DNA of 40,649 bases from Pseudomonas caricapapayae (GCF_001400735.1 NZ_LJPW01000013.1:1-40649), one strand, 5' to 3'; shown: positions 26,832-36,572, counted from the stretch's first letter. Notes: generated by a model from the sequence alone, not told the origin. Numbers and translations are program-made.

Positions 26832-28304
26832 ATGGTTCCCGTAATCGCCCTGGTGGGTCGACCGAACGTCGGCAAGTCCACCATGTTCAACCGCCTGACC
26901 AGGACTCGCGACGCCATTGTCGGCGATCTGTCCGGTCTTACCCGTGATCGCCAATACGGAGAGGCGAAGTGGCAAGGGCGCTCCTATATTCTGATCGACA
27001 CCGGCGGTATCTCCGGTGACGAGCATGGCATGGACGAAAAGATGGCCGAGCAGTCGCTGCTGGCCATTGAAGAAGCCGATGTGGTGCTGTTTCTGGTGGA
27101 TGCCCGTGCGGGCTACACCGCTGCTGATCAGATGATTGGTGAGCACCTGCGCAAACGCAACAAGCGTTCCTACGTGGTTGCCAACAAGATCGACAATATC
27201 GATGAGAACCTGGCGCGTGCCGAGTTCAGCCCGATGGGTCTGGGCGACGCCATTCCGGTAGCCGGTGCCCACGGTCGTGGCATCTCGCAGATGCTCGAAA
27301 TTGCCCTGCGGGACTTTCCCAAGGACGAAGACGAGCTGGAGGAAGGCGAGGAGGTCGAGGAAGTCGCCGAAGGTCAGGAAGCCAAGCGCATTCCAGGCCC
27401 GAGCGAAAAGGACGGCATCAAGATCGCCATCATCGGTCGTCCCAACGTCGGCAAATCGACGTTGGTCAACCGGATGCTGGGTGAAGATCGGGTTATTGTC
27501 TATGACGAGCCGGGCACGACGCGCGACAGTATCTATATTCCCTTCGAACGTAACGAAGAGAAGTACACGCTGATCGACACTGCCGGTGTGCGCAAGCGCG
27601 GCAAGATCCACGAGGAAGTCGAGAAGTTCTCGGTGGTCAAGACGCTGCAGGCCATCAAAGACGCCAACGTGGTGATTTTTGTGATGGACGCCCGTGAAGG
27701 GGTGGTCGACCATGACCTGAACCTGCTGGGCTTCGCCCTTGAAGCCGGTCGTGCGCTGGTCATTGCGCTGAACAAGTGGGATGGCATGACGCCGGGCGAA
27801 CGTGATTTCGTGAAAATCGAGCTGGAACGCCGGCTTTTCTTCGTCGACTTTGCAGACATCCACTTCATTTCTGCAATGCACGGCACGGGCGTGGGCAACC
27901 TGTATCAGTCGGTACAGAACTCGTTCAAGTCTGCTGTAACTCGCTGGCCAACCAGCCGCCTGACCCAGATTCTGGAAGATGCGGTCAGCGAGCATGCGCC
28001 GCCGATGGTCGGCAGCCGACGCATCAAGCTGCGCTACGCTCACTTGGGCGGTGCCAACCCGCCGTTGATCGTGATTCACGGCAACCAGGTCGAGAAAGTA
28101 CCCAAGTCCTATGTCCGTTACCTGGAAAACACCTATCGCCGCGTGCTCAAACTGGTCGGTACGCCGATCCGCATCGAGTTCAAGGGTGGCGAGAACCCGT
28201 ATGAAGGCAACAAGAACACGCTGACTGACCGTCAGGTCAACAAAAAGCGTCGAATGATGTCGCACCACAAGAAAGCCGACAAGAAGCGCCGCGACAAGCG
28301 CTGA
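26832..28304 (+). CDS. der: Ribosome biogenesis GTPase Der (EngA)
   Basis: A tandem-domain GTPase needed for 50S subunit maturation. ATG 26832 (MVPVIALVG), preceded by GGAGAG, gives 490 residues; the in-frame GTG at 26820 is unlikely. Two P-loops, GRPNVGKS at 9-16 and at about 202-209, are joined by a very acidic linker (about 164-190). Each has its own DTxG and NKxD motifs (NKID, NKWD). The C-terminal KH-like domain ends in a Lys/Arg-rich tail. Confidence 0.98.
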   Translation: MVPVIALVGRPNVGKSTMFNRLTRTRDAIVGDLSGLTRDRQYGEAKWQGRSYILIDTGGISGDEHGMDEKMAEQSLLAIEEADVVLFLVDARAGYTAADQMIGEHLRKRNKRSYVVANKIDNIDENLARAEFSPMGLGDAIPVAGAHGRGISQMLEIALRDFPKDEDELEEGEEVEEVAEGQEAKRIPGPSEKDGIKIAIIGRPNVGKSTLVNRMLGEDRVIVYDEPGTTRDSIYIPFERNEEKYTLIDTAGVRKRGKIHEEVEKFSVVKTLQAIKDANVVIFVMDAREGVVDHDLNLLGFALEAGRALVIALNKWDGMTPGERDFVKIELERRLFFVDFADIHFISAMHGTGVGNLYQSVQNSFKSAVTRWPTSRLTQILEDAVSEHAPPMVGSRRIKLRYAHLGGANPPLIVIHGNQVEKVPKSYVRYLENTYRRVLKLVGTPIRIEFKGGENPYEGNKNTLTDRQVNKKRRMMSHHKKADKKRRDKR

Positions 28305-28316
28305 ACCGGCAGCAGG

Positions 28317-28342
28317 AAAAAGGCGCTTCGGCGCCTTTTTTT
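28317..28342 (+). terminator. Terminator after der
   Basis: A5-GGCGC, TTCG tetraloop, GCGCC-T8. A strong intrinsic terminator 13 bases after the der stop, closing the long run of genes that began at pilF. Confidence 0.93.
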
Positions 28343-28414
28343 GTGCCCGTTTTATGGGCTATCCTGCCTGACCCCGTGCCGCCCGGCGTCGGGAGATTGC
28401 AGGGAAAGGGTTCC

Positions 28415-29563
28415 ATGATCGACAGCAAGTTGCCCAACGTGGGCACCACTATCTTCACCGTCATGTCACAGCTGGCCGCCGAAACCGGTGCTATCAACCT
28501 GTCCCAAGGGTTTCCCGATTTCGACGGGCCGCAGGCGCTGCGCGATGCGGTCTGCCGACATGTCGCTCAAGGCCATAATCAGTACTCACCGATGACCGGG
28601 CTGCCTGCGCTTCGTCAGCAGGTGGCGGCAAAGATCGCCCGCAGTTACGGGCGTGAGGTTAACCCTGACAGCGAAATCACCATTACGCCCGGGGCTACTC
28701 AGGCGATTTTTTGCGCGATCCAGAGCGTTATCCGGACCGGTGACGAGGTGATTATTTTCGACCCTTGCTATGACAGCTATGAACCTGCTGTCGAGCTGGC
28801 CGGAGGTCGCTGCGTTCACGTGCAACTGGCACTCGATGACTTTTCCATTGACTGGCAAAAGCTGACCGATGCGCTGAGCCCGCGCACACGCATGATCGTC
28901 ATCAACAGCCCACACAACCCGAGCGGGGCTCTGATCAGTCGCGCCGAGCTTGATCGATTGGCCGCACTGATTGCCGAGCGCGATATCTACCTGCTCAGTG
29001 ATGAAGTCTACGAACATCTGGTGTTCGACGGCGCACGCCATGTCAGTGTGCTTGACCACGAAGCGCTGTATCAGCGCGCTTTTGTCGTCAGCTCTTTCGG
29101 CAAGACGTATCACGTTACCGGCTGGAAAACCGGCTATGTGGTCGCACCTCCTGCGCTGACTGCCGAGTTGCGCAAGGTCCATCAGTACGTGAGTTTTTGT
29201 GGTGTGACGCCATTGCAGTACGCACTGGCCGATTTCATGGCTGAGCACCCGGAGCATGTTGATGAGTTGCCCGCCTTTTATCAGGCCAAGCGGGATTTTT
29301 TCTGTGGTCATCTGGCTGAATCGCGTTTCAGCTTCAGGCCGGTCGGCGGCACTTATTTTCAGTTGGTGGACTATTCGCAGATTCGGCCTGATCTGAACGA
29401 TGTGGACATGGCTCTGTGGATGACCCGTGAGCACGGTGTGGCGAGCATTCCGATTTCTGTGTTCTACCAGAGCCCGCCAGCAGGACAGCGTCTGATTCGC
29501 CTGTGTTTCGCCAAGCAAGAAGCAACCTTGCTTCAGGCTGCGGAGAAACTATGCGCGATATAA
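28415..29563 (+). CDS. PLP-dependent aminotransferase (methionine/glutamine type, MtnE/YbdL-like)
   Basis: A class I aminotransferase. ATG 28415 (MIDSKLPNVGTTIFTV) gives 382 residues, matching the YbdL/kynurenine-aminotransferase group. Visible are the N-terminal INLSQGFPDFD, NSPHNPSG (164-171), DEVYE (196-200) and the PLP Lys230 in SSFGKTYHVTGWK. The last 13 bases overlap the omega-amidase gene. This pairing points to transamination of 2-keto-4-methylthiobutyrate with glutamine (the last step of methionine salvage), the by-product 2-oxoglutaramate being removed by the neighbour. The substrate is inferred from the family and the neighbour. Confidence 0.9.
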   Translation: MIDSKLPNVGTTIFTVMSQLAAETGAINLSQGFPDFDGPQALRDAVCRHVAQGHNQYSPMTGLPALRQQVAAKIARSYGREVNPDSEITITPGATQAIFCAIQSVIRTGDEVIIFDPCYDSYEPAVELAGGRCVHVQLALDDFSIDWQKLTDALSPRTRMIVINSPHNPSGALISRAELDRLAALIAERDIYLLSDEVYEHLVFDGARHVSVLDHEALYQRAFVVSSFGKTYHVTGWKTGYVVAPPALTAELRKVHQYVSFCGVTPLQYALADFMAEHPEHVDELPAFYQAKRDFFCGHLAESRFSFRPVGGTYFQLVDYSQIRPDLNDVDMALWMTREHGVASIPISVFYQSPPAGQRLIRLCFAKQEATLLQAAEKLCAI

Positions 29564-30342
29564 GTGAACTGCCGAACCTGAATCTCGCGCTGATCCAGAC
29601 CACGCTGGCCTGGCATGATCGCGAGGCCAACCTCGAGCACTTCGAGCAACTGCTCGACCAGGCGCGCGGTGTTGATCTGGTGATCCTCCCGGAAATGTTC
29701 ACCACCGGGTTCTCGATGGAGTCCGAAGCCCTGGCCGAGCCGGAAGCCGGGCCTACATCAACATGGCTGCTGGCGCAGGCCAGACGCATCAACGCGGTGG
29801 TGACCGGCAGCGTCATCATCCGCGCTGCCGATGGCAGCCATCGCAACCGCCTGCTGTGGGCACGACCGGATGGTGAGTTGCTGCATTACGACAAGCGTCA
29901 TCTGTTTCGCATGGCCGGTGAGCATGAGCACTACACGCCGGGCGAGCGTCAGGTGATGTTTGAGCTCAACGGCTGGCGTATTCGTCCGCTGATCTGCTAT
30001 GACCTGCGCTTTCCGGTCTGGAGCCGTGATGCCGAGGGCACCGACTTGCTGGTGTACACCGCCAACTGGCCCGGCGCTCGACGTCTGCACTGGAATCGCC
30101 TGCTGCCTGCCAGAGCTATCGAAAACCTCTGCTATGTAGCTGCAGTCAATCGAGTGGGCTCGGATGGCAAGGGCTTTGCGTACACGGGTGACAGTCAGGT
30201 TCTGGATTTTCAGGGTGAAGGCGTCTTGAGTGCTGGCGAAGCTGATGGCGTATTCAAGGCGATCCTCAGCGCTGCTGATCTGCAGGCCTATCGCACCCGG
30301 TTCCCTGCCGGACTGGATGCTGATTCATTTATTGTTCATTAA
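29551..30342 (+). CDS. Carbon-nitrogen hydrolase, omega-amidase (Nit2/YafV type)
   Basis: A nitrilase-superfamily amidase of 263 residues from ATG 29551 (MRDISELPNLNLALIQ). The catalytic triad is visible: Glu48 (LPEMF), Lys115 (YDKRHLF), Cys149 (ICYDLRFP). Omega-amidases hydrolyse 2-oxoglutaramate to 2-oxoglutarate and ammonia. Its start lies within the end of the aminotransferase gene (13-base overlap), so the two are co-translated and very likely form a glutamine transaminase-omega-amidase pair. Confidence 0.93.
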   Translation: MRDISELPNLNLALIQTTLAWHDREANLEHFEQLLDQARGVDLVILPEMFTTGFSMESEALAEPEAGPTSTWLLAQARRINAVVTGSVIIRAADGSHRNRLLWARPDGELLHYDKRHLFRMAGEHEHYTPGERQVMFELNGWRIRPLICYDLRFPVWSRDAEGTDLLVYTANWPGARRLHWNRLLPARAIENLCYVAAVNRVGSDGKGFAYTGDSQVLDFQGEGVLSAGEADGVFKAILSAADLQAYRTRFPAGLDADSFIVH

Positions 30343-30347
30343 ATTGC

Positions 30348-30374
30348 TTCAGATTGTTACGGGGCAGCCGATAG
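30348..30374 (+). promoter_or_regulatory. Possible FliA (sigma-28) promoter before the FlxA-like gene
   Basis: GCCGATAG (30367-30374) is a near match to the sigma-28 -10 element GCCGATAA. TTCA (30348-30351) lies 15 bases upstream where TAAA/TCAA is expected. The element sits 26 bases before the start codon. The -10 match is good, the -35 weak. Confidence 0.4.
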
Positions 30375-30400
30375 GTAGTCCAGACCCTCAGGAGATCGCC

Positions 30401-30838
30401 ATGACTACTATCAACACCTCCACGTTGAACACTTATTCAAGTTCACTGACGCTAACAGTCAAAAATCCCGATGCCGAGGCAACCAAGGCCGCCACTGCGA
30501 GCACAACGGAAGCCGAAAAGACGTCCGATCAGGCCTCGACAGAGGGTGGCAAGGCAGGCGCTGCAGCAGGCGGTGGCAGTGCTGGTGGTTCAACCAAGGC
30601 GGCGCTTGAGCAAACGATCGAGAAGATAAAACAACAGATCAAGGAGGCTCAGAAGCAATTGGCCCAGCAGCAGGCTCAATTGGCTGCGGCCCAAAGCGGT
30701 AAAGGTACGCCAGAAGAGAAAGCTCAGAAGGCTTTGGCGATCCAGGCACAGATCTCGGCCACCAGTGCCAATCTGCAAACGTTGCAAGGCTCGCTGTTGC
30801 AACTGCAGACCGAAGGCGGCGTCAACACCACTGCGTGA
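30401..30838 (+). CDS. FlxA-like coiled-coil protein
   Basis: A 145-residue product from ATG 30401, with AGGAG 8 bases upstream; an in-frame extension to 30230 lies inside the previous gene and is not credible. The N-terminal half is Ser/Thr/Ala/Gly-rich and probably disordered. The C-terminal half (about 66-140) is a Gln/Lys-rich coiled coil (EKIKQQIKEAQKQLAQQQ and on), the pattern of the FlxA-like family. E. coli FlxA is controlled by the flagellar sigma factor, but its role is unknown. No signal peptide. No function is claimed here. Confidence 0.85.
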   Translation: MTTINTSTLNTYSSSLTLTVKNPDAEATKAATASTTEAEKTSDQASTEGGKAGAAAGGGSAGGSTKAALEQTIEKIKQQIKEAQKQLAQQQAQLAAAQSGKGTPEEKAQKALAIQAQISATSANLQTLQGSLLQLQTEGGVNTTA

Positions 30839-30964
30839 TCTTTTCCGCAAGAGCGTCTGCAGTGACGCTCGATGCGTTCACGCTCCACATGGGTATGCTG
30901 CCTGGACGTACTGCGTTCGCTTCTGGTCAGGCGGCGCAGTGTCCAGAGTCAGTCATTCTGCCTG

Positions 30965-31834
30965 TTACTCATTCACGTTCATGAACTTGCGGGCCCACTC
31001 TACGTAGTCTTCGGGCTGAGTATAGGTATGGGTCAATTCCGTAGCGCTCATGTTCGACTCGCTGCCCAGTATCTGGCGTTGCTCGCGCAGGCAGTCGTAG
31101 GTGGCCTTGATCGCGGCAAAGTACGCAGCATGACCATGCACGCAGACCCTGACGCCCATCTCGGCGAGACGTGCATTGTCGTGCAGTTCCGGGTTGCCGT
31201 ATGTGACCAGCATCAGCGGCACGGTCACGCCTTCGGATATCTGTGCCAGGTGATCAAAATCACGAATGCCGACAATGGTGATGCCATCAGCGCCAGCTGC
31301 CTGATACTGCTGAACCCGGCTGATGGCTTCCTGAACCGGGATGATTGCCGCATTGGTACGAGCGAAAATCGACATCTCCGGATCGACACGTGCTTCCAGC
31401 GCTGCGCGGATCTTGCCAACGCCTTCAGCCGTGGAAATCAGGTCAGTGGACTTGCGCCCGAATTGCGCAGGCAGCAGGGTATCTTCAATCGTCAGCGCAG
31501 AAATACCGGCGCGTTCCAGTTCGACCACGGTACGCATGACGTTAAGGGCATTGCCATAACCATGGTCTGCGTCCGCGATGACCGGGAGCTGCGCGACACG
31601 GCCGATGCGCGTGGCCTGCTCAACGAATTCGCTCAGGGTGATCAATGCGAAGTCAGGTGCTGCCAGCACCTGCAGCGACGCGACGGAGCCGCCGAGGATG
31701 CCTACTTCAAAGCCCAGATCCGCTGTGATTCGCGCTGACATGGGGTCGAACACCGAGGCTGTGTGAAAGCACGAATTCGACGAGGTGAGCGCCCGAAAAC
31801 TGCGGCGCAAATCTTGATGGGAAGCCTTGGGCAT
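30965..31834 (-). CDS. Isocitrate lyase/PEP mutase family protein, probable oxaloacetate decarboxylase
   Basis: A 289-residue (beta/alpha)8 enzyme. Visible features are the metal and substrate blocks GGSVAS (about 49-54), ADADHGYGN (about 87-95) and ALTIEDT (about 112-118). The lyase-type catalytic Cys loop (KKCGH) is absent. The length and these motifs fit the Pseudomonas oxaloacetate decarboxylase subgroup (oxaloacetate to pyruvate plus CO2), rather than isocitrate or methylisocitrate lyase. TTGGAGC precedes the ATG at 31834. Transcribed toward the FlxA-like gene, convergent. Confidence 0.85.
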   Translation of the reverse strand: MPKASHQDLRRSFRALTSSNSCFHTASVFDPMSARITADLGFEVGILGGSVASLQVLAAPDFALITLSEFVEQATRIGRVAQLPVIADADHGYGNALNVMRTVVELERAGISALTIEDTLLPAQFGRKSTDLISTAEGVGKIRAALEARVDPEMSIFARTNAAIIPVQEAISRVQQYQAAGADGITIVGIRDFDHLAQISEGVTVPLMLVTYGNPELHDNARLAEMGVRVCVHGHAAYFAAIKATYDCLREQRQILGSESNMSATELTHTYTQPEDYVEWARKFMNVNE

Positions 31835-32188
31835 AATCGCTCCAAATGTGATTGGATCAGCTCAGCGTACCGAGGCCGATGGTAATTTCAATGCACGGTG
31901 GGTCTGCCCGAGCATTCTTTTCGTCCGGAAATCAATGCAATAGTCGTCTTGGTTTTATAGGAAAGATGCAGCTGGCAGGTAAGTCCGGACGGGCATCGTC
32001 AGCATATGAATTGCTGTTGGATTGCGCCCGCGCTGGAGTAAAGGCAGCATGCTACCACAGCATAAATGAAAAAGATTATGCCGAAACAGGCAGGGTCATG
32101 CGTGGAATGCAAGAGGCTGGCGGGGAGGGAAGCGCAGGTTCGGTTTGCATGAGGATGGCGGATTTGCACCCGCCATCCTGCTGTCGAC
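31835..32188. other. Intergenic region between leuA and the decarboxylase gene
   Basis: No credible gene. The plus-strand frame from 31852 has no recognisable product and runs into leuA antisense. The right end contains the leuA 3' hairpin (32152-32179), and the left end should hold the promoter of the minus-strand decarboxylase gene, whose elements I could not place with confidence. Confidence 0.5.
32152..32179 (-). terminator. Hairpin downstream of leuA, probable 3' end
   Basis: AGGATGGCGG (32152-32161) pairs with CCGCCATCCT (32170-32179) around an 8-base loop, 10 bases after the leuA stop. No T-run follows on the minus strand, so it may be a stabilising 3' stem rather than a self-sufficient terminator. 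Confidence 0.5.
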
Positions 32189-33859
32189 TCAGGCTGCCTT
32201 GGCCTGTGTCTGGCTCAGTGAGCGATTCAGTGCGCTGAACAGGGCTCGGAAGCTGGCGGTGGTAATGTTTTCATCAATGCCCACGCCGTGCACGGCACGC
32301 TCGCCGTTCACTCGCAGTTCGATGTAGGCAGCGGCCTTGGCCGTGGTGCCCGAACCAATCGCATGCTCGTTGTAGTCCATGATTTCCACGGCCACCGGCA
32401 GACCGGCCACCAGCGCTTCCAGCGCGCCTTTACCCTTGCCGCGCCAATGCTGGGTTTCACCGTCGACATGCACTTCGGCATCCACCGAGCTGTTGCCGTT
32501 CTCTTCCTGCAACTTATGACTGATCAGCGCATACGGCACATTGGCTTGCAGGTATTCGCGACGCAATAACGAGTGGATCTGCTCGGCGGTCATCTCCAGG
32601 CCCAGACGGTCGGTTTCACCCTGAACCACCTGACTGAACTCGATCTGCATGCGGCGTGGCAGGGAAATGCCATATTCCTGTTCCAGCAGGTAAGTGATGC
32701 CACCCTTGCCTGACTGGCTGTTGACACGAATCACCGCTTCGTAGCTACGACCGATGTCGGCCGGGTCGATCGGCAGGTAAGGCACTTCCCACAACTCGCC
32801 TTCCTTCTGCTGGGTGAAACCCTTGCGGATAGCATCCTGGTGCGAGCCGGAGAATGCAGTGTGAACCAGGTCGCCGACGTAGGGGTGACGCGGGTGAACC
32901 GGAATCTGGTTGCATTCTTCGACAACCTTGCGCACGCCGTCGATGTCCGAAAAGTCCAGCTCGGGGTCGATGCCCTGGGTGTAGAGGTTCAGTGCAACCG
33001 TAACCAGGTCGACGTTACCGGTCCGCTCGCCGTTGCCGAACAGGCAGCCTTCGACGCGATCCGCACCCGCCATCAGGCCCAGCTCGGTCGCAGCAACGCC
33101 AGTACCGCGGTCATTGTGCGTATGCAGGCTGATCAGCACGCTGTCGCGGCGGGTGATGTTGCGTCCGAACCACTCGATCTGGTCCGCATAAATGTTTGGC
33201 GTTGCTACTTCCACCGTAGCCGGGAGGTTGAGGATCACCTTGTTCTGAGGTGTCGGGTTCCAGACCTCGATCACGGCATCGCAGACTTCCTTGGCGAACT
33301 CCAGCTCGGTCGCACTGAAGGTTTCCGGCGAGTATTCGAAGGTCCACTGGGTTTCAGGCTGTTGTGCTGCGTATTTGACGAACAGCCTGGCCGCGTTGAC
33401 CGCGATCTCCTTCACCCCGGCCTTGTCCTGATTGAAGACAATGCGGCGGAACGACGGGCTGGTCGCGTTATACAGGTGGACGATGGCTTTCTTGGCACCG
33501 CGCAGCGATTCGAATGTGCGGGCGATCAGGTCTTCGCGAGCCTGGGTCAGGACCTGGATAGTGGTGTCATCCGGGATGTGGCCGTCTTCGATCAGGGTGC
33601 GCACGAAGTCGAAGTCAGTCTGCGAAGCCGATGGAAAGGATGCCTCGATTTCCTTGACGCCGACGCTGACCAGGGTTTTCCAGAAGCGCAGCTTCTTGGC
33701 CGCGTCCATCGGTTCGATCAGCGACTGGTTGCCATCGCGCAGGTCGGAGCTGCACCAGACAGGCGCTGTATCGATGGTCTTCGAAGGCCAGGTGCGGTCG
33801 GGCAGATCAATGGTCGGGAACGCACGGTACTTCTTCGAGGGGTCTTTGAGCATGGTCAT
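32189..33859 (-). CDS. leuA: 2-isopropylmalate synthase LeuA
   Basis: Condenses acetyl-CoA with 2-ketoisovalerate, the first step of leucine synthesis. A 556-residue protein of the long LeuA type. The catalytic start of the barrel is [14 protein letters not shown] (about 38-51), and the metal-binding HTHNDRG lies near residue 240. The C-terminal leucine-responsive regulatory domain ends at the window's 32189. It is preceded by a leucine-rich leader ORF and a sigma-70 promoter. Confidence 0.97.
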   Translation of the reverse strand: MTMLKDPSKKYRAFPTIDLPDRTWPSKTIDTAPVWCSSDLRDGNQSLIEPMDAAKKLRFWKTLVSVGVKEIEASFPSASQTDFDFVRTLIEDGHIPDDTTIQVLTQAREDLIARTFESLRGAKKAIVHLYNATSPSFRRIVFNQDKAGVKEIAVNAARLFVKYAAQQPETQWTFEYSPETFSATELEFAKEVCDAVIEVWNPTPQNKVILNLPATVEVATPNIYADQIEWFGRNITRRDSVLISLHTHNDRGTGVAATELGLMAGADRVEGCLFGNGERTGNVDLVTVALNLYTQGIDPELDFSDIDGVRKVVEECNQIPVHPRHPYVGDLVHTAFSGSHQDAIRKGFTQQKEGELWEVPYLPIDPADIGRSYEAVIRVNSQSGKGGITYLLEQEYGISLPRRMQIEFSQVVQGETDRLGLEMTAEQIHSLLRREYLQANVPYALISHKLQEENGNSSVDAEVHVDGETQHWRGKGKGALEALVAGLPVAVEIMDYNEHAIGSGTTAKAAAYIELRVNGERAVHGVGIDENITTASFRALFSALNRSLSQTQAKAA

Positions 33860-33955
33860 CAGGAAATCCTTTTGTATTCACGGGGCCGGGGTTGGGTCGG
33901 CCTGCCGTTCTGGATAGCACAGGGAATTACGAACACATGGGCGAGGCACAGCAAT

Positions 33956-34033
33956 CTAGCCTGGCAGTCGGGCGCTGACCAGGCTGAGGCACCGGTGTTG
34001 GCGCAACAGAATGAGGGTTTGAGAGCTTTTCAT
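33956..34033 (-). CDS. Putative leucine-rich leader peptide of leuA
   Basis: A 25-codon ORF (ATG 34033, stop 33956-33958) about 97 bases before leuA on the same strand. The product MKSSQTLILLRQHRCLSLVS, then ARLPG, has six Leu. The frame is also open further upstream (another ATG at 34051), and no strong ribosome site is visible. The last codons lie within an AGCCTGG...CCAGGCT stem (33958-33985). This composition and position fit a leucine-sensing attenuator, although I see no T-run terminator before leuA. Confidence 0.5.
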   Translation of the reverse strand: MKSSQTLILLRQHRCLSLVSARLPG

Positions 34034-34109
34034 GAGGCCAACCGTAACCATTGGGATGGATGATGGCAAGCACTTGAAAAAGATTGGGATAAATTCTCGA
34101 AAATGCGTT

Positions 34110-34138
34110 TTTATCGATCGTTTATAGCGGCATTTCAA
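34110..34138 (-). promoter_or_regulatory. Probable sigma-70 promoter of the leu leader-leuA transcript
   Basis: On the minus strand: TTGAAA (34138-34133), 17 bases, GATAAA (34115-34110). Located about 75 bases before the leader ORF. Confidence 0.5.
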
Positions 34139-34229
34139 GATTTACAGTGTGCTTATTGTTGGCTCAAAGCGATGTGCGCAAAGACAGGTCGCAGTGAGCA
34201 AGCGCCGCTGCGCTCGCTCACCGGATGGA

Positions 34230-35054
34230 TCACGGCTGAAACGCGCCGATGAAGATCGCCGGGTCGACGCGTGCGTCGTTCAGGCTGACGTTCCAGTGCA
34301 TGTGCGGGCCGGTTGCCCGGCCGGTGGCACCGACTTTGCCCACCACGCCGCCACGTGGCACCAGGTCACCGACCTTCACGTCGATTTTCGACATGTGGCA
34401 AAACATGCTGATAAAGCCCTGGCCATGGTCAACGAATACCGTATTGCCATTGAAGAAGTAATTGCCGGTCAGGATGACCTTGCCTGCTGCCGGTGACTTG
34501 ATCGGTGTGCCGGCCGGTACGGCGAAATCCAGCCCTGAATGCGGGTTGCGTTCCTCGCCGTTGAAGAAGCGGCGCACGCCGAATTTGCTCGACAGCGGGC
34601 CGTTGACCGGCTTGTCCAGAATCAGGTTGCTCGGCGTGCCGGGGCTGAAACTGCGGTAGGCGCGTAGCTGTTCAGCCAGTTCGCCTTCGATGCGTTTGTT
34701 GTCTTCGGGGTTGGGATTGACCTGACGTTTGTTCTTCAGGGTGATGTGCTGTTCCGGGTATTTCTTGCTGCCAACCGTAAAGTTGAGTGCCCGCCCGCCG
34801 GAGGTGATTTGCTGAGTACCGGGCTTGACGGTCAGTGGAATGCCGACGATCGCCAGCCAGCGCGTGCCCTGTTCCTTGACCACCAGCACGGGTTTGCCTT
34901 GATAGGTGGCCGTTGGCGCTTGCGCACCTGTGCCCAGATCAATAACGGCCACGCCGCCGGGCACCGGTTTGTCGAGGGCGCGGGTAATAAAGCTGTCGGC
35001 GTGGGCGGGCAGGCACAGCAGTAGCGCGAACAGCGGGGCGATAAGACGTAGCAT
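34230..35054 (-). CDS. M23 family metallopeptidase (periplasmic)
   Basis: A 274-residue protein. A signal peptide covers residues 1-19 (cleavage after PAHA). The C-terminal LytM/M23 domain has a complete zinc site: His172 and Asp176 in HSGLD, and His253 in the HMHW motif, with His220 (FCHMS) also conserved. It probably cleaves peptidoglycan cross-links or acts in cell separation or wall remodelling. The 8-base gap to xseA on the same strand suggests co-transcription. Confidence 0.93.
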   Translation of the reverse strand: MLRLIAPLFALLLCLPAHADSFITRALDKPVPGGVAVIDLGTGAQAPTATYQGKPVLVVKEQGTRWLAIVGIPLTVKPGTQQITSGGRALNFTVGSKKYPEQHITLKNKRQVNPNPEDNKRIEGELAEQLRAYRSFSPGTPSNLILDKPVNGPLSSKFGVRRFFNGEERNPHSGLDFAVPAGTPIKSPAAGKVILTGNYFFNGNTVFVDHGQGFISMFCHMSKIDVKVGDLVPRGGVVGKVGATGRATGPHMHWNVSLNDARVDPAIFIGAFQP

Positions 35055-35061
35055 CAGGCAG

Positions 35062-36441
35062 TCAGTCCAGAAGGGAAAGGGTCACGGGTGTGAGGTGGTT
35101 GTCTTCGACACGTACTTGCAGTTCGCCTTCGCCGAGCCTGGCGGTAAGTCGCTGGCCCGTCCTGGTTTGTGCGGCGTTACGGATCGCATGGCCGCGCTCG
35201 TCGAGCAGGATGCTGTAGCCGCGCCCTAGTGTGGCGAGCGGGCTGACGACATTGAGAGTCTGCACCTGACTCTGCAGCTGCAGCTTGCGCGCCTTGATCT
35301 GTTCGCGAATGGCTCTCGGCAGCCGCTCGGCCAACGCATCCAGACGCTGACGCAGGAAGGCCAGGGTTCGTCCTGGATGCTGGGCCGCGAGACGACTCTC
35401 CATGTGGGCGAGACGCACCTGACGTTGATGCATGTTCTGTTCAAAGGCGCGGCGCAGGCGCATGTCCAGATCGTCCAGGCGTTGGGACTGCTGGCGCAAC
35501 CGTTCGCCAGGGTGACGCAGACGTCGTGAAATACCTTCGAGACGCAGCCGTTCGCGCATCAGGCGATCCTGCATGCGGCTCACCAGTCGCCGGTGCAGGT
35601 TGTCGACGCGTCGATGCAGGTCGCTGGAATCCGGGGCGAGCAGTTCGGCGGCAGCGGAGGGCGTCGGAGCGCGCACGTCGGCGACAAAGTCGCTGATGGA
35701 AACATCGGTTTCATGCCCGACAGCGCTGACAATCGGCGTCACGCACGCGTCGATGGCGCGGGCGACGGCTTCTTCGTTGAAGCACCACAGGTCCTCCAGC
35801 GAGCCGCCGCCACGGGCCAGGATCAGCGCATCGAAGCCTCTGCTGTCGGCCAGCTTTAGTGCGCGGACAATCTGGTTGATCGCCTCGCGGCCTTGAACGG
35901 CTGTGGGAATCAAGGTCAGCTCGACCCGTGGTGCGCGACGGCGGAACACGCTGATGATGTCGCGGATCACCGCACCGGTCGGTGAGCTGATGATCCCGAT
36001 ACGTTGCGGGTGCAGTGGCAGAGCGACCTTGCGCTCGGCGCTGAACATGCCTTCGTCGCTGAGCTTGGCCTTCAATGCATCGAACGCCAGGCGCAATGCA
36101 CCATCACCGGCAGGTTCCACTGTATCGAGAATCAACTGATAGTCGCCGCGGCCTTCAAATAGCGAAACCTTACCGCGCACCTTGACCTGCAAGCCGTCCT
36201 TGAGCGCCTGGCGCACGCGGGCTGCGCTCTGCCGGAACAACGCGCAGCGCACCTGCGCACCAGAGTCCTTGAGCGTGAAATACACATGACCCGAAGCCGG
36301 ACGCGAGAGATTGGAAATCTCGCCTTCGACCCAGATACTGCTGAACACGTCCTCCAGCAACACCCGCGCACGGCCGTTGAGCTGGCTGACAGTAAGGACT
36401 TCCCGGTCGAGGCCGAGTCTTGCGAAAGGGTCTTTGATCAT
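35062..36441 (-). CDS. xseA: Exodeoxyribonuclease VII large subunit XseA
   Basis: Large subunit of the single-strand-specific exonuclease. ATG 36441 (MIKDPFARLGLDREVLTV) gives 459 residues; ATG 36450 three codons upstream is possible, and the longer frame to 36525 is not. It has an N-terminal OB fold (about 20-100: WVEGEISNLSRPASGHVYFTLKD) and the catalytic core with IGIISSPTGAVIRDI and LARGGGSLEDLWCFN. A long Arg/Leu-rich coiled coil covers about 280-400, with a C-terminal RGYSIL block. The small subunit gene is not here, as is usual. Confidence 0.96.
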   Translation of the reverse strand: MIKDPFARLGLDREVLTVSQLNGRARVLLEDVFSSIWVEGEISNLSRPASGHVYFTLKDSGAQVRCALFRQSAARVRQALKDGLQVKVRGKVSLFEGRGDYQLILDTVEPAGDGALRLAFDALKAKLSDEGMFSAERKVALPLHPQRIGIISSPTGAVIRDIISVFRRRAPRVELTLIPTAVQGREAINQIVRALKLADSRGFDALILARGGGSLEDLWCFNEEAVARAIDACVTPIVSAVGHETDVSISDFVADVRAPTPSAAAELLAPDSSDLHRRVDNLHRRLVSRMQDRLMRERLRLEGISRRLRHPGERLRQQSQRLDDLDMRLRRAFEQNMHQRQVRLAHMESRLAAQHPGRTLAFLRQRLDALAERLPRAIREQIKARKLQLQSQVQTLNVVSPLATLGRGYSILLDERGHAIRNAAQTRTGQRLTARLGEGELQVRVEDNHLTPVTLSLLD

Positions 36442-36572
36442 GTCGGGCATCATAATGGCAATGCAGGTCTGGCGCACGGGTCTGTATCGCCGCTTCGAGC
36501 AGGATTTCACCTTGACCAGAATCATCAGCCTATTAAGCTGCGGCCTCGAACAGTTTTAAGCGACGCTCCGTT

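Noticed and set aside
26268..28268. 666-codon minus-strand ORF
   Set aside because: Exact antisense of der and the end of bamB. It is an open frame produced by strong codon bias in GC-rich DNA, with no recognisable domain.
31852..32238. 128-codon plus-strand ORF between the decarboxylase gene and leuA
   Set aside because: No ribosome site or motif; its end runs antisense into leuA.
32840..34063. 407-codon plus-strand ORF opposite leuA
   Set aside because: Antisense to leuA; the translation shows no domain and crosses the leuA leader region.
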